Position numbers and translations under genes: made by a program. From Thiohalocapsa sp. (lineage in GTDB: Bacteria; Pseudomonadota; Gammaproteobacteria; Chromatiales; Chromatiaceae): DNA of 64,000 nt. Under the pieces are notes generated by a model. It saw only the letters and a program-made list of their open reading frames with translations. It was not told the origin of the DNA and did not search any database. The stretch spans positions 1-64,000 of the forward strand of contig JANQFX010000046.1 of the NCBI GenBank assembly GCA_028277725.1, read 5' to 3'. Positions 1-7,764 of this stretch are shown here, one piece after another (position 1 is the stretch's first letter; every line of letters starts with the position of its first letter).

Positions 1-579
1 CAGCAGGGTCGCACTGAGCCGCTCGATGAGCGGCGTGACCAGCTCGGCGAGTCGGATCATCCAGCGTGCGGTGGTGGCGCGCGGCAGGTCGATGCCGGCG
101 CGCTGGAGGATCTGCTCCTGGCGGGCCAGCGGCAGCGCATCGCAGTACTTGGCGGTGGCGATGTGGGCCAGCAGTCCGGGGGATGCGTTGCTTTTGGGAA
201 TCGGCAGCGGCGCGGTGGCGACGGTGTCCTCGCACGCCTTGCAGGCGTACTTGCCGCGCACATGCTGCAGCACGCGCACCTGCGCGGGGACGACGTCGAG
301 CTGCTCGCTCGTCTCCTCGCCGATGCGCGTGAGCCGGCAACCGCAGGTGCAGGTCTGCTCGCCCTCCGGCAGGTCGTGCTCGATGCGCACCCGCGGCAGG
401 TAGTCCGGCAGCGGCTTGCGGGCGCCTCGGCGGTTGGTGAAGACATAGAGCGTCTCGGCGAACGGGTCTTGCCCCAACGCATCCTCCACCAGCACCGCGA
501 GCGAGCGCATGCCTTTGCGGAAGTCCACCGGCTCGCGGCACAGATACACCCGCGGCAGGTCCGCCGACGGGCGCATCAT
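1..579 (-). pseudogene. IS66 TnpB start fused in frame to TnpC interior (partial)
   Basis: The frame opens at ATG 579-577, overlapping the tnpA stop, and runs 193 codons off the left edge. Residues 1-52 are an IS66 TnpB (Orf2) start, with CREPVDFRKGMRSLAVLV and then LYVFTNRRG. Directly after RRG the protein becomes TnpC, the DDE transposase: RKPLPDYLPR, paired cysteines CTCGC and CKAC, IGEETSEQLDVVPA and KYCDALPLARQEQILQR. The second half of TnpB and the N-terminal coiled-coil part of TnpC are missing. Since TnpC proteins usually carry Arg/Gly-rich sequence just before RKPLP, I infer an in-frame deletion between similar RRG-coding stretches. Whether the fused product does anything is unknown. 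Confidence 0.8.
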
Positions 580-962
580 GGCCGGCCACCCTCCAGGCGC
601 AGCAACTGCCCGATCAGGCGCAGGTCCGCCGCACCCTGCCATTCGAGCACCAGGCCATTGGGGAACAGCAACCGATGCCGGTCGGCCCCGGTGGCTGGCG
701 CCGGCGCCTGACTCGGTGCCGCCACCGCTGCCGGCGCCGCCGGCTCGACGCGCACGAACGTCCGCGCCGATGCCTCGCCGAGCAACCCCTCGGCCTTGAG
801 CCGTGCCTGCCAGCTGTAGAGCGTCGAGAGCCCGAGCCCATGTGCCTCGGCATACGCCTTCAGACTTTGCCCGCGCGCCCGGCAGCGGCGAAGGTGCGCC
901 AGCCACGACGCGCGGCGGTCCGATGACGTTACCCCGACCTGCGGGTCTGCGCTGATACCCAT
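576..962 (-). CDS. tnpA: IS66 family accessory protein TnpA (helix-turn-helix)
   Basis: This 128-residue protein is the first gene of an IS66 element. Residues about 14-60 form the helix-turn-helix expected of Orf1 (SWLAHLRRCRARGQSL, then AEAHGLGLSTLYSWQARLK). The C-terminal part has the typical pattern LLFPNGLVLEWQGAADL followed by LIGQLLRLEGG. An Ala/Pro-rich linker separates the two. Its stop overlaps the start of the downstream tnpB-like frame (ATGA), the usual translational coupling in this family. The gene looks intact although its partners are not. Confidence 0.85.
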   Translation of the reverse strand: MGISADPQVGVTSSDRRASWLAHLRRCRARGQSLKAYAEAHGLGLSTLYSWQARLKAEGLLGEASARTFVRVEPAAPAAVAAPSQAPAPATGADRHRLLFPNGLVLEWQGAADLRLIGQLLRLEGGRP

Positions 963-1050
963 CTGCGATCCTCCTCGCCTGGATTGAATGCGAGGTGAAC
1001 TGTGCCCGATCGCGGGCGGCGCGGGCAGGTGGGGTTGGTGGAGCGCCTAC

Positions 1051-1125
1051 GGTGGATCGGCTGGCCCACTGCGGGGTATGCGCCCGGAACAACGTGCTGC
1101 CCGCGGGCAGGTCGACGAGGATCAA
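1051..1125 (-). pseudogene. RES-domain toxin, first 25 codons, cut by IS66 end
   Basis: A frame opens at TTG 1125-1123, overlapping the antitoxin's TGA stop, and reads LILVDLPAGSTLFRAHTPQW, then ASRST. Many RES-domain toxins begin with an LPAGTxLYRxH-like segment, and genes for them typically follow, often overlapping, a ParS/Xre antitoxin gene. At codon 26 the frame runs into GTAGGCGC, the putative IS66 terminus, so the rest of the toxin is displaced or lost. The identification rests on a short stretch plus position and is an inference. If right, no RES toxin (an NAD-degrading family) can be made from this locus. Confidence 0.6.
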
Positions 1126-1490
1126 CCGACGAACCCGGTGCTGATGGATTCCAGGTAGCCGATCGCATCCTCGGTCCGGCCTTCCTGCACCAATTGCAAC
1201 AGGGTCTTGTGACGGAACGCGGGGATGGGTTCGTTCTTGACCAGAAAGATGGCGCGCTGTGGATCCGGCTGCACCGCCGAGGCGGCCGACAACACGCGCA
1301 TCAGATCACGCAGGCCGGATTGCAGCCTTGGCGATTCCGGATGGGTGCGCAGGGTGTTGCGATGGACCCCCGTCAGCTCGGCTAGATCCTGCTGCTGCAG
1401 GCCGAGGATGTCGGCGACGCCGGACACCGAGAAACGGGACGTTCCTGGTTCCCGCGTCGATTCGAGGACCTCTGCGAAGAGAGCGGCCAT
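1122..1490 (-). CDS. Xre/MbcA/ParS-type antitoxin, now orphaned
   Basis: This 122-residue protein has a helix-turn-helix in its first half (VADILGLQQQDLAELTGVHRNTL, about residues 25-48) and the toxin-binding DUF2384/ParS domain at its end. The latter shows as PIPAFRHKTLLQLVQEGRT followed by EDAIGYLESISTGFVG. Such antitoxins bind their own promoter and neutralise a RES toxin encoded just downstream. Here the downstream frame is broken by the IS66 end after 25 codons, leaving the antitoxin intact without its partner. It lies 175 bp downstream of hisI on the same strand, a spacer in which I see nothing else. It may still act as a DNA-binding repressor. Confidence 0.82.
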   Translation of the reverse strand: MAALFAEVLESTREPGTSRFSVSGVADILGLQQQDLAELTGVHRNTLRTHPESPRLQSGLRDLMRVLSAASAVQPDPQRAIFLVKNEPIPAFRHKTLLQLVQEGRTEDAIGYLESISTGFVG

Positions 1491-1665
1491 CGAGAAGCTG
1501 CCGCAGATCGAGCGGCTAGCGGCTCCGGAAGTGGCGGGGAAGGCTCCTGCGCCGACGCGAGGCAGGATCGCCGGAGATCCATCCGTTCCAAGATGGCAAC
1601 GGGCGCCTGAGTCGGGTGCTCACCACCCTGCTGCGGTGAGTGCGACGTCGGGCGGCCTGTGATCC

Positions 1666-2112
1666 CTACCGATACAGCTCCGCGGGGTCGATCAGCGGCT
1701 CTGCGATGACCTCGACGGTGTCGCCGCGCACCGCATTGTAGAAGCAGTTGCGGCGGCCCGTGTGGCAGGCGGGGCCGGTCTGCTCGACGAGCAGCAGCAG
1801 GGTGTCGCCGTCGCAGTCGATCCGCAGCTCCTTGAGTTGTTGCACCTGGCCCGAGCACTCGCCCTTACGCCAGAGCTTGCCGCGGGAGCGGGAGAAGTAG
1901 CAGACGCGGCCGGTGGCGAGGGTCTCGTCCAGCGACTCGAGGTTCATCCAGGCCATCATCAACACCTCGCCGGTGTCGTGCTGCTGGGCGATGGCCGGGA
2001 TGAGCCCGTCCGCGGTCAGCTTGAGGCTGGCCCGGATCTCCGCCCAAGGCCTGGTGTGCCCCAGCGCGGCGCGCTCGTTGGCCGCGATACCCTGTGCGTG
2101 CTGCTCGCTCAT
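1666..2112 (-). CDS. hisI: Phosphoribosyl-AMP cyclohydrolase
   Basis: HisI opens the adenine ring of phosphoribosyl-AMP in histidine synthesis. The protein has 148 residues, slightly longer than the usual 110-140 because of an N-terminal tail of about 30 residues. The core is clear: ADGLIPAIAQQHDTGEVLMM, then AWMN, the VCYFSRSRGKLWRKGE block, and the metal-binding end CDGDTLLLLVEQTGPACHTG with a further Cys in RNCFY. There is no HisE domain, so it is a stand-alone enzyme, and no other his gene is in view. ATG 2112-2110 is preceded by GGGAGG at good spacing. It is divergent from pyrC, with 173 bp between the two starts. Confidence 0.95.
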   Translation of the reverse strand: MSEQHAQGIAANERAALGHTRPWAEIRASLKLTADGLIPAIAQQHDTGEVLMMAWMNLESLDETLATGRVCYFSRSRGKLWRKGECSGQVQQLKELRIDCDGDTLLLLVEQTGPACHTGRRNCFYNAVRGDTVEVIAEPLIDPAELYR

Positions 2113-2285
2113 GTGCAGACCTCCCGGAACCCCCTAGACTGTGAACCTAGTTGAACCAAACCGCGGGCCCAATCATAGGCCCACCGCGACGCAGGTTAAC
2201 AGAGGCCCGCCCACGGTGACGATCGGCCCACGACCGCGTCGGATAGCGCGTCCGACGCGCCGAACAGACCACAGGAATCACTACC

Positions 2286-3626
2286 ATGCCGAGCCTGCTC
2301 ATTGTCAACGCCGAGGTCGTCAACGAGGGCCGCCGCTTCGAGGCGGACGTGCTGGTGCAGGACGGGCGTATCGCCGCCGTCGGGCCGGACCTGCAGGGCC
2401 GGCCGGCGGAGCGGGTACTGGACGCCGGGGGCCGGCTGCTATTGCCGGGTATGATCGATGATCAGGTGCATTTCCGCGAACCCGGCCTCACGCACAAGGC
2501 GGACCTCCAGAGCGAGTCGCGCGCCGCCGTGGCCGGAGGCATCACGAGCTTCATGGAAATGCCCAACTGCAAGCCGCCGACCCTGGACGCCGAGCGATTG
2601 GCGGCCAAGTGCGCCCGCGCGGCGGAGGTATCGCGGGCGAACTATGCCTTTTATCTTGGCGCGAGCAACGACAACATCGACGCCATCCGCTCCCTACCGG
2701 TGGGCGATGCCTGCGGGGTGAAGGTGTTCATGGGTGCCTCCACCGGCAGTATGCTGGTGGACGACCCGACCGTGCTGGACGCCATTTTCCGCGACAGCCC
2801 GGTGCTCATCGCCACCCACTGCGAGGACACGCCGACCATCCTGGCCAACGAGGCCAAGTACCGGGAGCGCTACGGCGAGGACGTGCCCATGGAGGCGCAC
2901 CCGCTGATCCGCTCCGAGGCCGCCTGCCTGAAGTCGTCCACCCTGGCCGTGGAGCTGGCCCGTCGCCACGACGCCCGCCTGCACGTGCTGCACCTGACCA
3001 CGGCGCGGGAGCTTGCGCTGTTCGAGCCCGGCCCGGTGGCGGGCAAACGCATCAGCGTCGAGGCCTGTGTTCATCACCTGTACTTCGATGAGCGGGACTA
3101 CGCCGACAAGGGCGCACTGATCAAGTGCAACCCGGCCATCAAACGGGCAGAGGACCGCGAGGCCCTGCTGGCGGCAGTCGCCGAGGACAGGATCGATGTG
3201 ATCGCCACCGACCACGCGCCGCACCTGTTGGAGGAGAAGGACGGCACCTATTTCCAGGCCCCCGCCGGGCTGCCGCTGGTGCAAGACGCGCTGCCCTCGC
3301 TGTTCCACCACGTGCACGCCGGCCGGCTGAGCGTCGAGCAGGTGGTCCGGAAGACGAGCCACGCCGTGGCCGAGTGCTTCAATCTCCAAGAGCGCGGCTT
3401 CATCCGCGAGGGCTACTGGGCCGATCTGGTGCTGGTGGACGCGAGCAGCCCCGTCGAGCGAACGCGCGATCAGGTGCTGTACAAGTGCGGCTGGTCGCCC
3501 TTCGAGGGCCGCGAGCTGGGGGCGCGGATCATCGCGACCCTGGTCAACGGCGAGGTGGCCTACGAGAACGGCCGGGTCGATGACGCGGTGCGCGGGCGGC
3601 GGCTGGCGTTCGGGCCGACCCGCTGA
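2286..3626 (+). CDS. pyrC: Dihydroorotase, subfamily with DDQVHFRE motif
   Basis: This 446-residue amidohydrolase should interconvert carbamoyl-aspartate and dihydroorotate in pyrimidine synthesis. Expected elements are present: LPGMIDDQVHFREPG near residue 60, GVKVFMGASTGSM with the lysine that is carbamylated in the family, ATHCEDTPTI, HVLHLTTAREL and VIATDHAPH with the catalytic Asp. The usual HxH of the first metal motif (DxHxHxR) is QxH here. From memory, the same DDQVHFREPG form occurs in many dihydroorotases of Bacteroidetes and others, so it marks a subfamily rather than a decayed gene. ATG 2286 follows an AGGAA-type ribosome site. It is monocistronic, with convergent neighbours. Confidence 0.88.
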   Translation: MPSLLIVNAEVVNEGRRFEADVLVQDGRIAAVGPDLQGRPAERVLDAGGRLLLPGMIDDQVHFREPGLTHKADLQSESRAAVAGGITSFMEMPNCKPPTLDAERLAAKCARAAEVSRANYAFYLGASNDNIDAIRSLPVGDACGVKVFMGASTGSMLVDDPTVLDAIFRDSPVLIATHCEDTPTILANEAKYRERYGEDVPMEAHPLIRSEAACLKSSTLAVELARRHDARLHVLHLTTARELALFEPGPVAGKRISVEACVHHLYFDERDYADKGALIKCNPAIKRAEDREALLAAVAEDRIDVIATDHAPHLLEEKDGTYFQAPAGLPLVQDALPSLFHHVHAGRLSVEQVVRKTSHAVAECFNLQERGFIREGYWADLVLVDASSPVERTRDQVLYKCGWSPFEGRELGARIIATLVNGEVAYENGRVDDAVRGRRLAFGPTR

Positions 3627-3657
3627 GGCGGCGGCGCTCGGCCCGGAGCGGGAGGCT

Positions 3658-3692
3658 TAGGGACATACCGATTATTGATCGGCGTCTCCCTA
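3658..3692. terminator. Stem-loop between convergent pyrC and small-protein gene
   Basis: The outer arms are TAGGGA (3658-3663) and TCCCTA (3687-3692). An inner perfect stem is CCGAT (3668-3672) and ATCGG (3678-3682) around TATTG. The structure sits 32 bases after the pyrC stop and reaches the stop codon of the opposing gene, which suits a two-way terminator. There is no T-run, so intrinsic termination is uncertain. Confidence 0.4.
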
Positions 3693-3917
3693 GGCCGGCT
3701 CGCGGAGGTCGAGCCGCCGTTCGATGCGATCCAGGCGGGCCTCGATCCCGTCCATGCGCTGGTGGGCGATGGCGTTGTCGCCGTGGAGGCCGGCGACCTG
3801 TGACTCCAGCGAGGACATGCGCCGCTTCATGGTCGTCATGTCCTCCGACAGCTGATCGACCCGCCCGCGGATGTGGCGCAGGTGTTCCAGAATGAGGTTT
3901 TCGACTTGTTCGGTCAT
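3690..3917 (-). CDS. Small coiled-coil protein of unknown function
   Basis: The product has 75 residues. Nearly the whole length can form a coiled coil with regular hydrophobic positions (LILEHLRHIRGRVDQL, MKRRMSSLESQVAGLH, MDGIEARLDRIERRLDL). There is no signal peptide, cysteine pair or membrane segment, and it is highly charged. Similar short proteins opening with MTEQxENLILEHL are, from memory, widespread in proteobacteria without an assigned role. It is convergent with pyrC and lies downstream of the thioredoxin gene on the same strand, 69 bp away. I assign no function. Confidence 0.65.
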   Translation of the reverse strand: MTEQVENLILEHLRHIRGRVDQLSEDMTTMKRRMSSLESQVAGLHGDNAIAHQRMDGIEARLDRIERRLDLREPA

Positions 3918-3986
3918 TTCGGGTCGCCCTCTTTCGTCCCATCAGAGACTTACACCAAAGGTTGCCACTTGCAAGGCGCGGCAGGC

Positions 3987-5036
3987 TCAGCGCATCAGGT
4001 CGTAGTCGATGCCGCGGGCATGCAGCGCGTCGGTGCGATGCTGGAGCCAGCGCTGAAAGTTGGGCTGGTGGCGATAGGCACCGGTGGCGACGTAGTCCAG
4101 CACGCCGTGAACATGAAATGCCTTGAGATAGCCGTCGGTGCGGAAGACCTCGTTCCCGTCGTCATCGAATAACACCAGGCTCGGGGTGTACTGGATGCCG
4201 AGTTCCGCGGCCCAATCCCTGCTGGGCAGTGTACGCCCGGCCGGCGTCTGGATGGTCTCCTTGGACGAGATGTCGACGATGGCCCCGTCCAGGTTGGTCA
4301 GGGCCAGCGCCACCGGCTCTCGGCGCAGGATGTCTTGGTGGAGCTCGTCGCACGCGACGCAAACCGGCTGCTCGAACATCACCAACAGGGGTCGCTCGCT
4401 CCGGGCGCGGTTGTCGGCGAGCCGAAGCGGCGGCGCGAGGAAACCCGGCTCTTGGTGGAGCTCGCCGCTCGCCGTCTGCGTATCCTGGCGCGCGTAGAAG
4501 TCGCGGAAGGATTCGCCCGCCTCCTCACGCTTCTGCGCCACGTATCGGAGCCCGGCGTGGAACTGGTGCGGCGGATAATAGCCGTCGATGCGCAACACCG
4601 TGGCCGCGTCCTCATCCAACAATAGGATGCTGGGGGTGTATTGCACACCGAGGGCCGCCGCGAAGGCCTTCTCGGTGGTCGCGGCGCCGTCGATACCCGT
4701 GACCTCCCGATCACCCCAGATATTGAGGGCGATGACCTCGAAGGCGTCCCGGGCCGTCTCGCTGATGGCCTGGTCGCCGAAGTTGTCCCGAAGCAGCTTC
4801 TCGCAGTAGGGGCAGCCGTCCTGATAGAAGTAGAGCAGGACGCGCTTGCCGGCGTCGGCGGCCTCGACGACGTCCTCGCGGATGTCGAGGAAGGAGTTCT
4901 TGAACCACGAGGGTTTGGAGTGATAGCCGGGGTTCTGCAGATCACTCAGGACCTCCGTGTCATCGGCGGCCAGTGCCGGTTGTGCGATCAGCAGCACGGC
5001 GCATAGCGCGAGCGGAAGGTGGGTCGGCCTCGTCAT
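3987..5036 (-). CDS. Exported tandem thioredoxin-fold protein (SoxW-like)
   Basis: The protein has 349 residues with a clear signal peptide ending near ALAADD (residue 24). It carries two thioredoxin-fold units. The first has CPYC (Cys75, Cys78), a following helix and a cis-Pro motif GVQYTPSILLLDED. The second has CVAC (Cys226, Cys229) and GIQYTPSLVLFDDD. Each unit ends with a similar segment (DGYYPPHQFHAGLRYVA and DGYLKAFHVHGVLDYVA), showing an internal duplication. The likely role is thiol-disulfide exchange in the periplasm, in the SoxW/DUF255-like group that serves sulfur metabolism or cytochrome maturation in some bacteria. The substrate is unknown. It lies 80 bp downstream of ruvB and may share its transcript. 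Confidence 0.85.
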   Translation of the reverse strand: MTRPTHLPLALCAVLLIAQPALAADDTEVLSDLQNPGYHSKPSWFKNSFLDIREDVVEAADAGKRVLLYFYQDGCPYCEKLLRDNFGDQAISETARDAFEVIALNIWGDREVTGIDGAATTEKAFAAALGVQYTPSILLLDEDAATVLRIDGYYPPHQFHAGLRYVAQKREEAGESFRDFYARQDTQTASGELHQEPGFLAPPLRLADNRARSERPLLVMFEQPVCVACDELHQDILRREPVALALTNLDGAIVDISSKETIQTPAGRTLPSRDWAAELGIQYTPSLVLFDDDGNEVFRTDGYLKAFHVHGVLDYVATGAYRHQPNFQRWLQHRTDALHARGIDYDLMR

Positions 5037-5116
5037 CGGTGGTCACCATCGTCGTCGTTGTGGTCAACCGATGGTGGGGCGAACAGCCACTGGGTCAATG
5101 GGCCTTGCGGACAGGG

Positions 5117-6166
5117 TCAACCGGGGGGCTGCTCGAACAGGTCCGCCATGGGCGGCGATTCTGGACGCGGCGGCGCCAGGCCGAAGTGCCGATAGGCGCT
5201 CTGGGTTGCCATGCGCCCGCGCGGGGTACGGAGCAGGTACCCCTGCTGGATCAGGAAGGGCTCGAGCACGTCCTCGATGGTGCCGCGCTCCTCGCCGATG
5301 GCCGCGGCCAGGCTTTCGACCCCGACGGGTCCGCCGTCGAACTTCTGAATCACCGCTTGCAGTAGGCGCCGGTCCATGTGGTCGAAGCCGAGCTGGTCCA
5401 CCTTGAGCATGCCCAGGGCCTGGTCGGCGACCTCGCGGGTGATCTGGCCGCCGGCCTTGACCTGCGCGAAGTCCCGCACGCGCCTGAGCAGCCGGTTTGC
5501 GATGCGCGGTGTGCCGCGGGAGCGCCGGGCGATCTCGGCGGCGCCGTCTGGCTCGGCGTGGATGGCCAGGATCTGTGCCGAACGCCGGACGATGTGGGCC
5601 AGGTCCTCGGCGCTGTAGTACTCGAGGCGCTGGACGATGCCGAAGCGATCGCGCAATGGGCTGGTGAGCAGGCCGGCCCGCGTCGTGGCGCCGACCAGGG
5701 TGAAGGGCGGCAGGTCGAGCTTGATGGAGCGCGCGGCCGGCCCCTCGCCGATCATGATGTCGAGCTGGAAGTCCTCCATGGCCGGGTAGAGGATCTCCTC
5801 GACCACCGGGCTCAGGCGATGGATCTCGTCGACGAAGAGCACGTCGCCGCTCTCCAGATTGGTCAGCAGCGCGGCGAGGTCGCCGGGTTTCTCCAACACC
5901 GGACCCGAGGTCTGGCGCAGGTTGACCTGCATCTCATGGGCGATGATGTGCGACAGCGTGGTCTTGCCGAGCCCGGGCGGGCCGAAGATCAGCGTGTGGT
6001 CCAGGGCCTCGGCGCGACCACGGGCGGCGCCGATGAAGATCTCCATCTGCTCGCGCACCGCGGGCTGGCCGACGTAGTCGACGAGCTTGCGCGGCCGGAT
6101 GGCGCGGTCCAGCGCGCCGTCTTCGGCGGCTTCCGCTGGGTCGATGACGCGTTCGGGTTCGTCCAT
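5117..6166 (-). CDS. ruvB: Holliday junction branch-migration ATPase RuvB
   Basis: RuvB is the ring ATPase that drives branch migration with RuvA. The 349 residues show the standard order: an N-terminal [11 protein letters not shown] segment, Walker [10 protein letters not shown] (62-70), Walker B with sensor residues [21 protein letters not shown], arginine-finger region SPLRDRFGI, and the C-terminal winged helix with [12 protein letters not shown] and TPRGR. Length and motifs are normal. In many gammaproteobacteria ruvB follows ruvC and ruvA and precedes ybgC-tolQ. Here neither neighbour is present, although ybgC-tolQ lies 57 kb away in the same window. Upstream is the DnaA-box-rich spacer. 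Confidence 0.97.
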   Translation of the reverse strand: MDEPERVIDPAEAAEDGALDRAIRPRKLVDYVGQPAVREQMEIFIGAARGRAEALDHTLIFGPPGLGKTTLSHIIAHEMQVNLRQTSGPVLEKPGDLAALLTNLESGDVLFVDEIHRLSPVVEEILYPAMEDFQLDIMIGEGPAARSIKLDLPPFTLVGATTRAGLLTSPLRDRFGIVQRLEYYSAEDLAHIVRRSAQILAIHAEPDGAAEIARRSRGTPRIANRLLRRVRDFAQVKAGGQITREVADQALGMLKVDQLGFDHMDRRLLQAVIQKFDGGPVGVESLAAAIGEERGTIEDVLEPFLIQQGYLLRTPRGRMATQSAYRHFGLAPPRPESPPMADLFEQPPG

Positions 6167-6404
6167 CCGGTTTCAGTCTGGTTCTCTGCTGCTGAGCTCA
6201 GGGAGACGGCGATCACCGGCCCTTGCCTAAGGAGAGGCCGATTGCTGGCCATCCATGGCCGAAGTCGGTGCGGGAAGCGCCGATAAACGATAAAGCAGCG
6301 CTTCTCTAACGGTAACCCAAGACCAGGCCACCCGGCGAGTAACCCGCGCCGGCCATCCACGCACTGCTCATCCGGCGGGCTGTTGAGAAACCTGCGCGGT
6401 AGGT

Positions 6405-6561
6405 TGTGGATAAGCTGTGGGTGCTTTGGGACGGAAAACTTATCGACAGGTTATTCACAGGTGGAGGACATCGAGCCAACAGTTTTCCACAACCGCAACA
6501 CATTGGCGAGCTGAGCAAAATCGTCGCTTTTCGGGTTGTCCACTGCATCTGTAACTACTGA
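6405..6561. other. DnaA-box cluster with origin-like unwinding element
   Basis: The 557-bp spacer between ruvB and the GT2 gene contains perfect DnaA boxes TGTGGATAA (6405-6413) and TTATTCACA (6451-6459). Near matches are TTATCGACA (6440-6448), TTTTCCACA (6483-6491) and TTGTCCACT (6536-6544). The last is followed by TAACTACTGAT, resembling the DnaA-trio stretch of bacterial origins. Without gaps, 6518-6561 matches 20557-20600 of the dnaA-dnaN spacer at 30 of 44 positions. This could be a second origin module, a DnaA titration site or a relic of an origin duplication. The remainder of the spacer (6167-6404, 6562-6723) shows nothing I recognise. Confidence 0.6.
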
Positions 6562-6723
6562 TTTGGAGAATTCCCAACATGACAATAGGCCCACCCCATG
6601 GGCCGCTCCTCGGCCCGATTACGAGCCCAATCGGTGCGGAGAACGGCGGTGGACGCCTCGGCACGTTGTGCTTAAGCTGGCGAGCTGACTGATGCCGGCC
6701 ACCGAACTCCCAATCGCAGTACC

Positions 6724-7764
6724 ATGCACGCGCCCCAGACCACGCCGGATGCCGCATCCAGACAGGCCCTCGATGCCGATCCGATGAGCCTGTCCGTGGT
6801 GATTCCGATGTTCGAGGAAGCCGAGAACGTCGAGCCGCTCCTGGCGCGCATCCATGAAGGACTCGCTGGGTACGCAGGCCCCTGGGAGCTGATCCTGGTG
6901 GATGACGGCAGCCGCGACGGCACGGGAGATCGGCTGGCAGCCGCCGCGGAGACCTATGGGCGGCACGTACGCATGATTCGGTTTCGCCGGAACTTTGGCC
7001 AGACCGCGGCCATGCAGGCGGGTTTCGACGCCGCGCGCGGTCAGCTGGTGGCGAGCCTGGACGGGGATCTGCAAAACGATCCGGCGGACATCCCGCGCAT
7101 GGTGCGGGAGCTCTTGGATCGCGACCTCGACCTGCTCCAAGGCTGGCGGCGCAACCGCCAGGATGCGCTGGTGAAGCGCAAGTTGCCATCTCGCATCGCA
7201 AACGGGCTCATCGGCCGGGTGACCGGGGTCGACCTGCACGACTACGGCTGCAGCCTGAAGGTCTATCGGGCGGAGGTCATCAAGGAGGTGCGGCTATTCG
7301 GCGAGATGCACCGGTTCATTCCGGTCTGGGTCGCCGGCATCACCGACCCGGCGCGCATCGGCGAGACCGAGGTCACCCATCGCGCGCGCGAACGCGGGGA
7401 GTCCAAATACGGCATCTCGCGGACCTTTCGCGTCCTGCTGGATCTGCTGGTGGCCTTCTTCTTCCTTCGCTACGGTGCGCGGCCCGGGCACTTCTTCGGC
7501 GCCATCGGTCTCGGCTTCGGAACCGTCGGCGGGCTCATGATGACTTGGCTGTTGATCGTGAAGTTTGGCCTCGGTGAGGACATCGGGCAGCGGCCCATGC
7601 TCTTCGTCGCGATCCTGCTGCTGGTGGCCTCCATCCAGTTCCTGACCACCGGTGTGCTGGCGGAGGTACTGTCGCGGACCTTCTTTGCCTCCCACGAACG
7701 CACGCACCACTGTATCCGCTGGGAGTCCGATCCGGCGCTGGCCGCATGGAAGGCCCCGGCTTGA
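6724..7764 (+). CDS. GT2 family polyprenyl-phosphate glycosyltransferase
   Basis: The 346-residue protein is of the ArnC/GtrB/DPM1 type, which loads a sugar onto undecaprenyl phosphate. The GT-A fold shows as SVVIPMFEEAENV, LILVDDGSRDGT, FRRNFGQTAAMQAGF and ASLDGDLQNDP with its DxD-type metal site. VTHRARERGESKYGISRTF follows, then two C-terminal membrane segments (about residues 242-275 and 280-305). Another possible start, 20 codons downstream (MSLSVVIPM, 6784), fits the family better than the first ATG. It overlaps the next gene by 19 bases, so the GT2 and GT39 genes are coupled. The linked sugar cannot be told from sequence. Confidence 0.88.
   Translation: MHAPQTTPDAASRQALDADPMSLSVVIPMFEEAENVEPLLARIHEGLAGYAGPWELILVDDGSRDGTGDRLAAAAETYGRHVRMIRFRRNFGQTAAMQAGFDAARGQLVASLDGDLQNDPADIPRMVRELLDRDLDLLQGWRRNRQDALVKRKLPSRIANGLIGRVTGVDLHDYGCSLKVYRAEVIKEVRLFGEMHRFIPVWVAGITDPARIGETEVTHRARERGESKYGISRTFRVLLDLLVAFFFLRYGARPGHFFGAIGLGFGTVGGLMMTWLLIVKFGLGEDIGQRPMLFVAILLLVASIQFLTTGVLAEVLSRTFFASHERTHHCIRWESDPALAAWKAPA

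Larger units (their letters stand above)
1..1050 (-). mobile_element. IS66-type insertion element, one end
   Basis: The first kilobase holds tnpA and a tnpB-tnpC fusion, both read leftwards, as in the IS66 family. The terminal repeat probably starts at 1050: read on the minus strand the end is GTAGGCGCTCCACC, close to the family's GTAAGCG-type ends. Independent support comes from the flank, where a RES-toxin-like reading frame stops making sense exactly at this base. The other end lies beyond the left edge. The 8-bp target duplication typical of the family would be 1051-1058 but cannot be checked here. The element's ability to move is doubtful because its transposase genes are fused and shortened. 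Confidence 0.7.

Noticed and set aside
5378-6286. Long open frame (302 codons) antisense to ruvB
   Set aside because: It mirrors ruvB in a GC-rich genome, has no domain pattern, and ruvB is certain.
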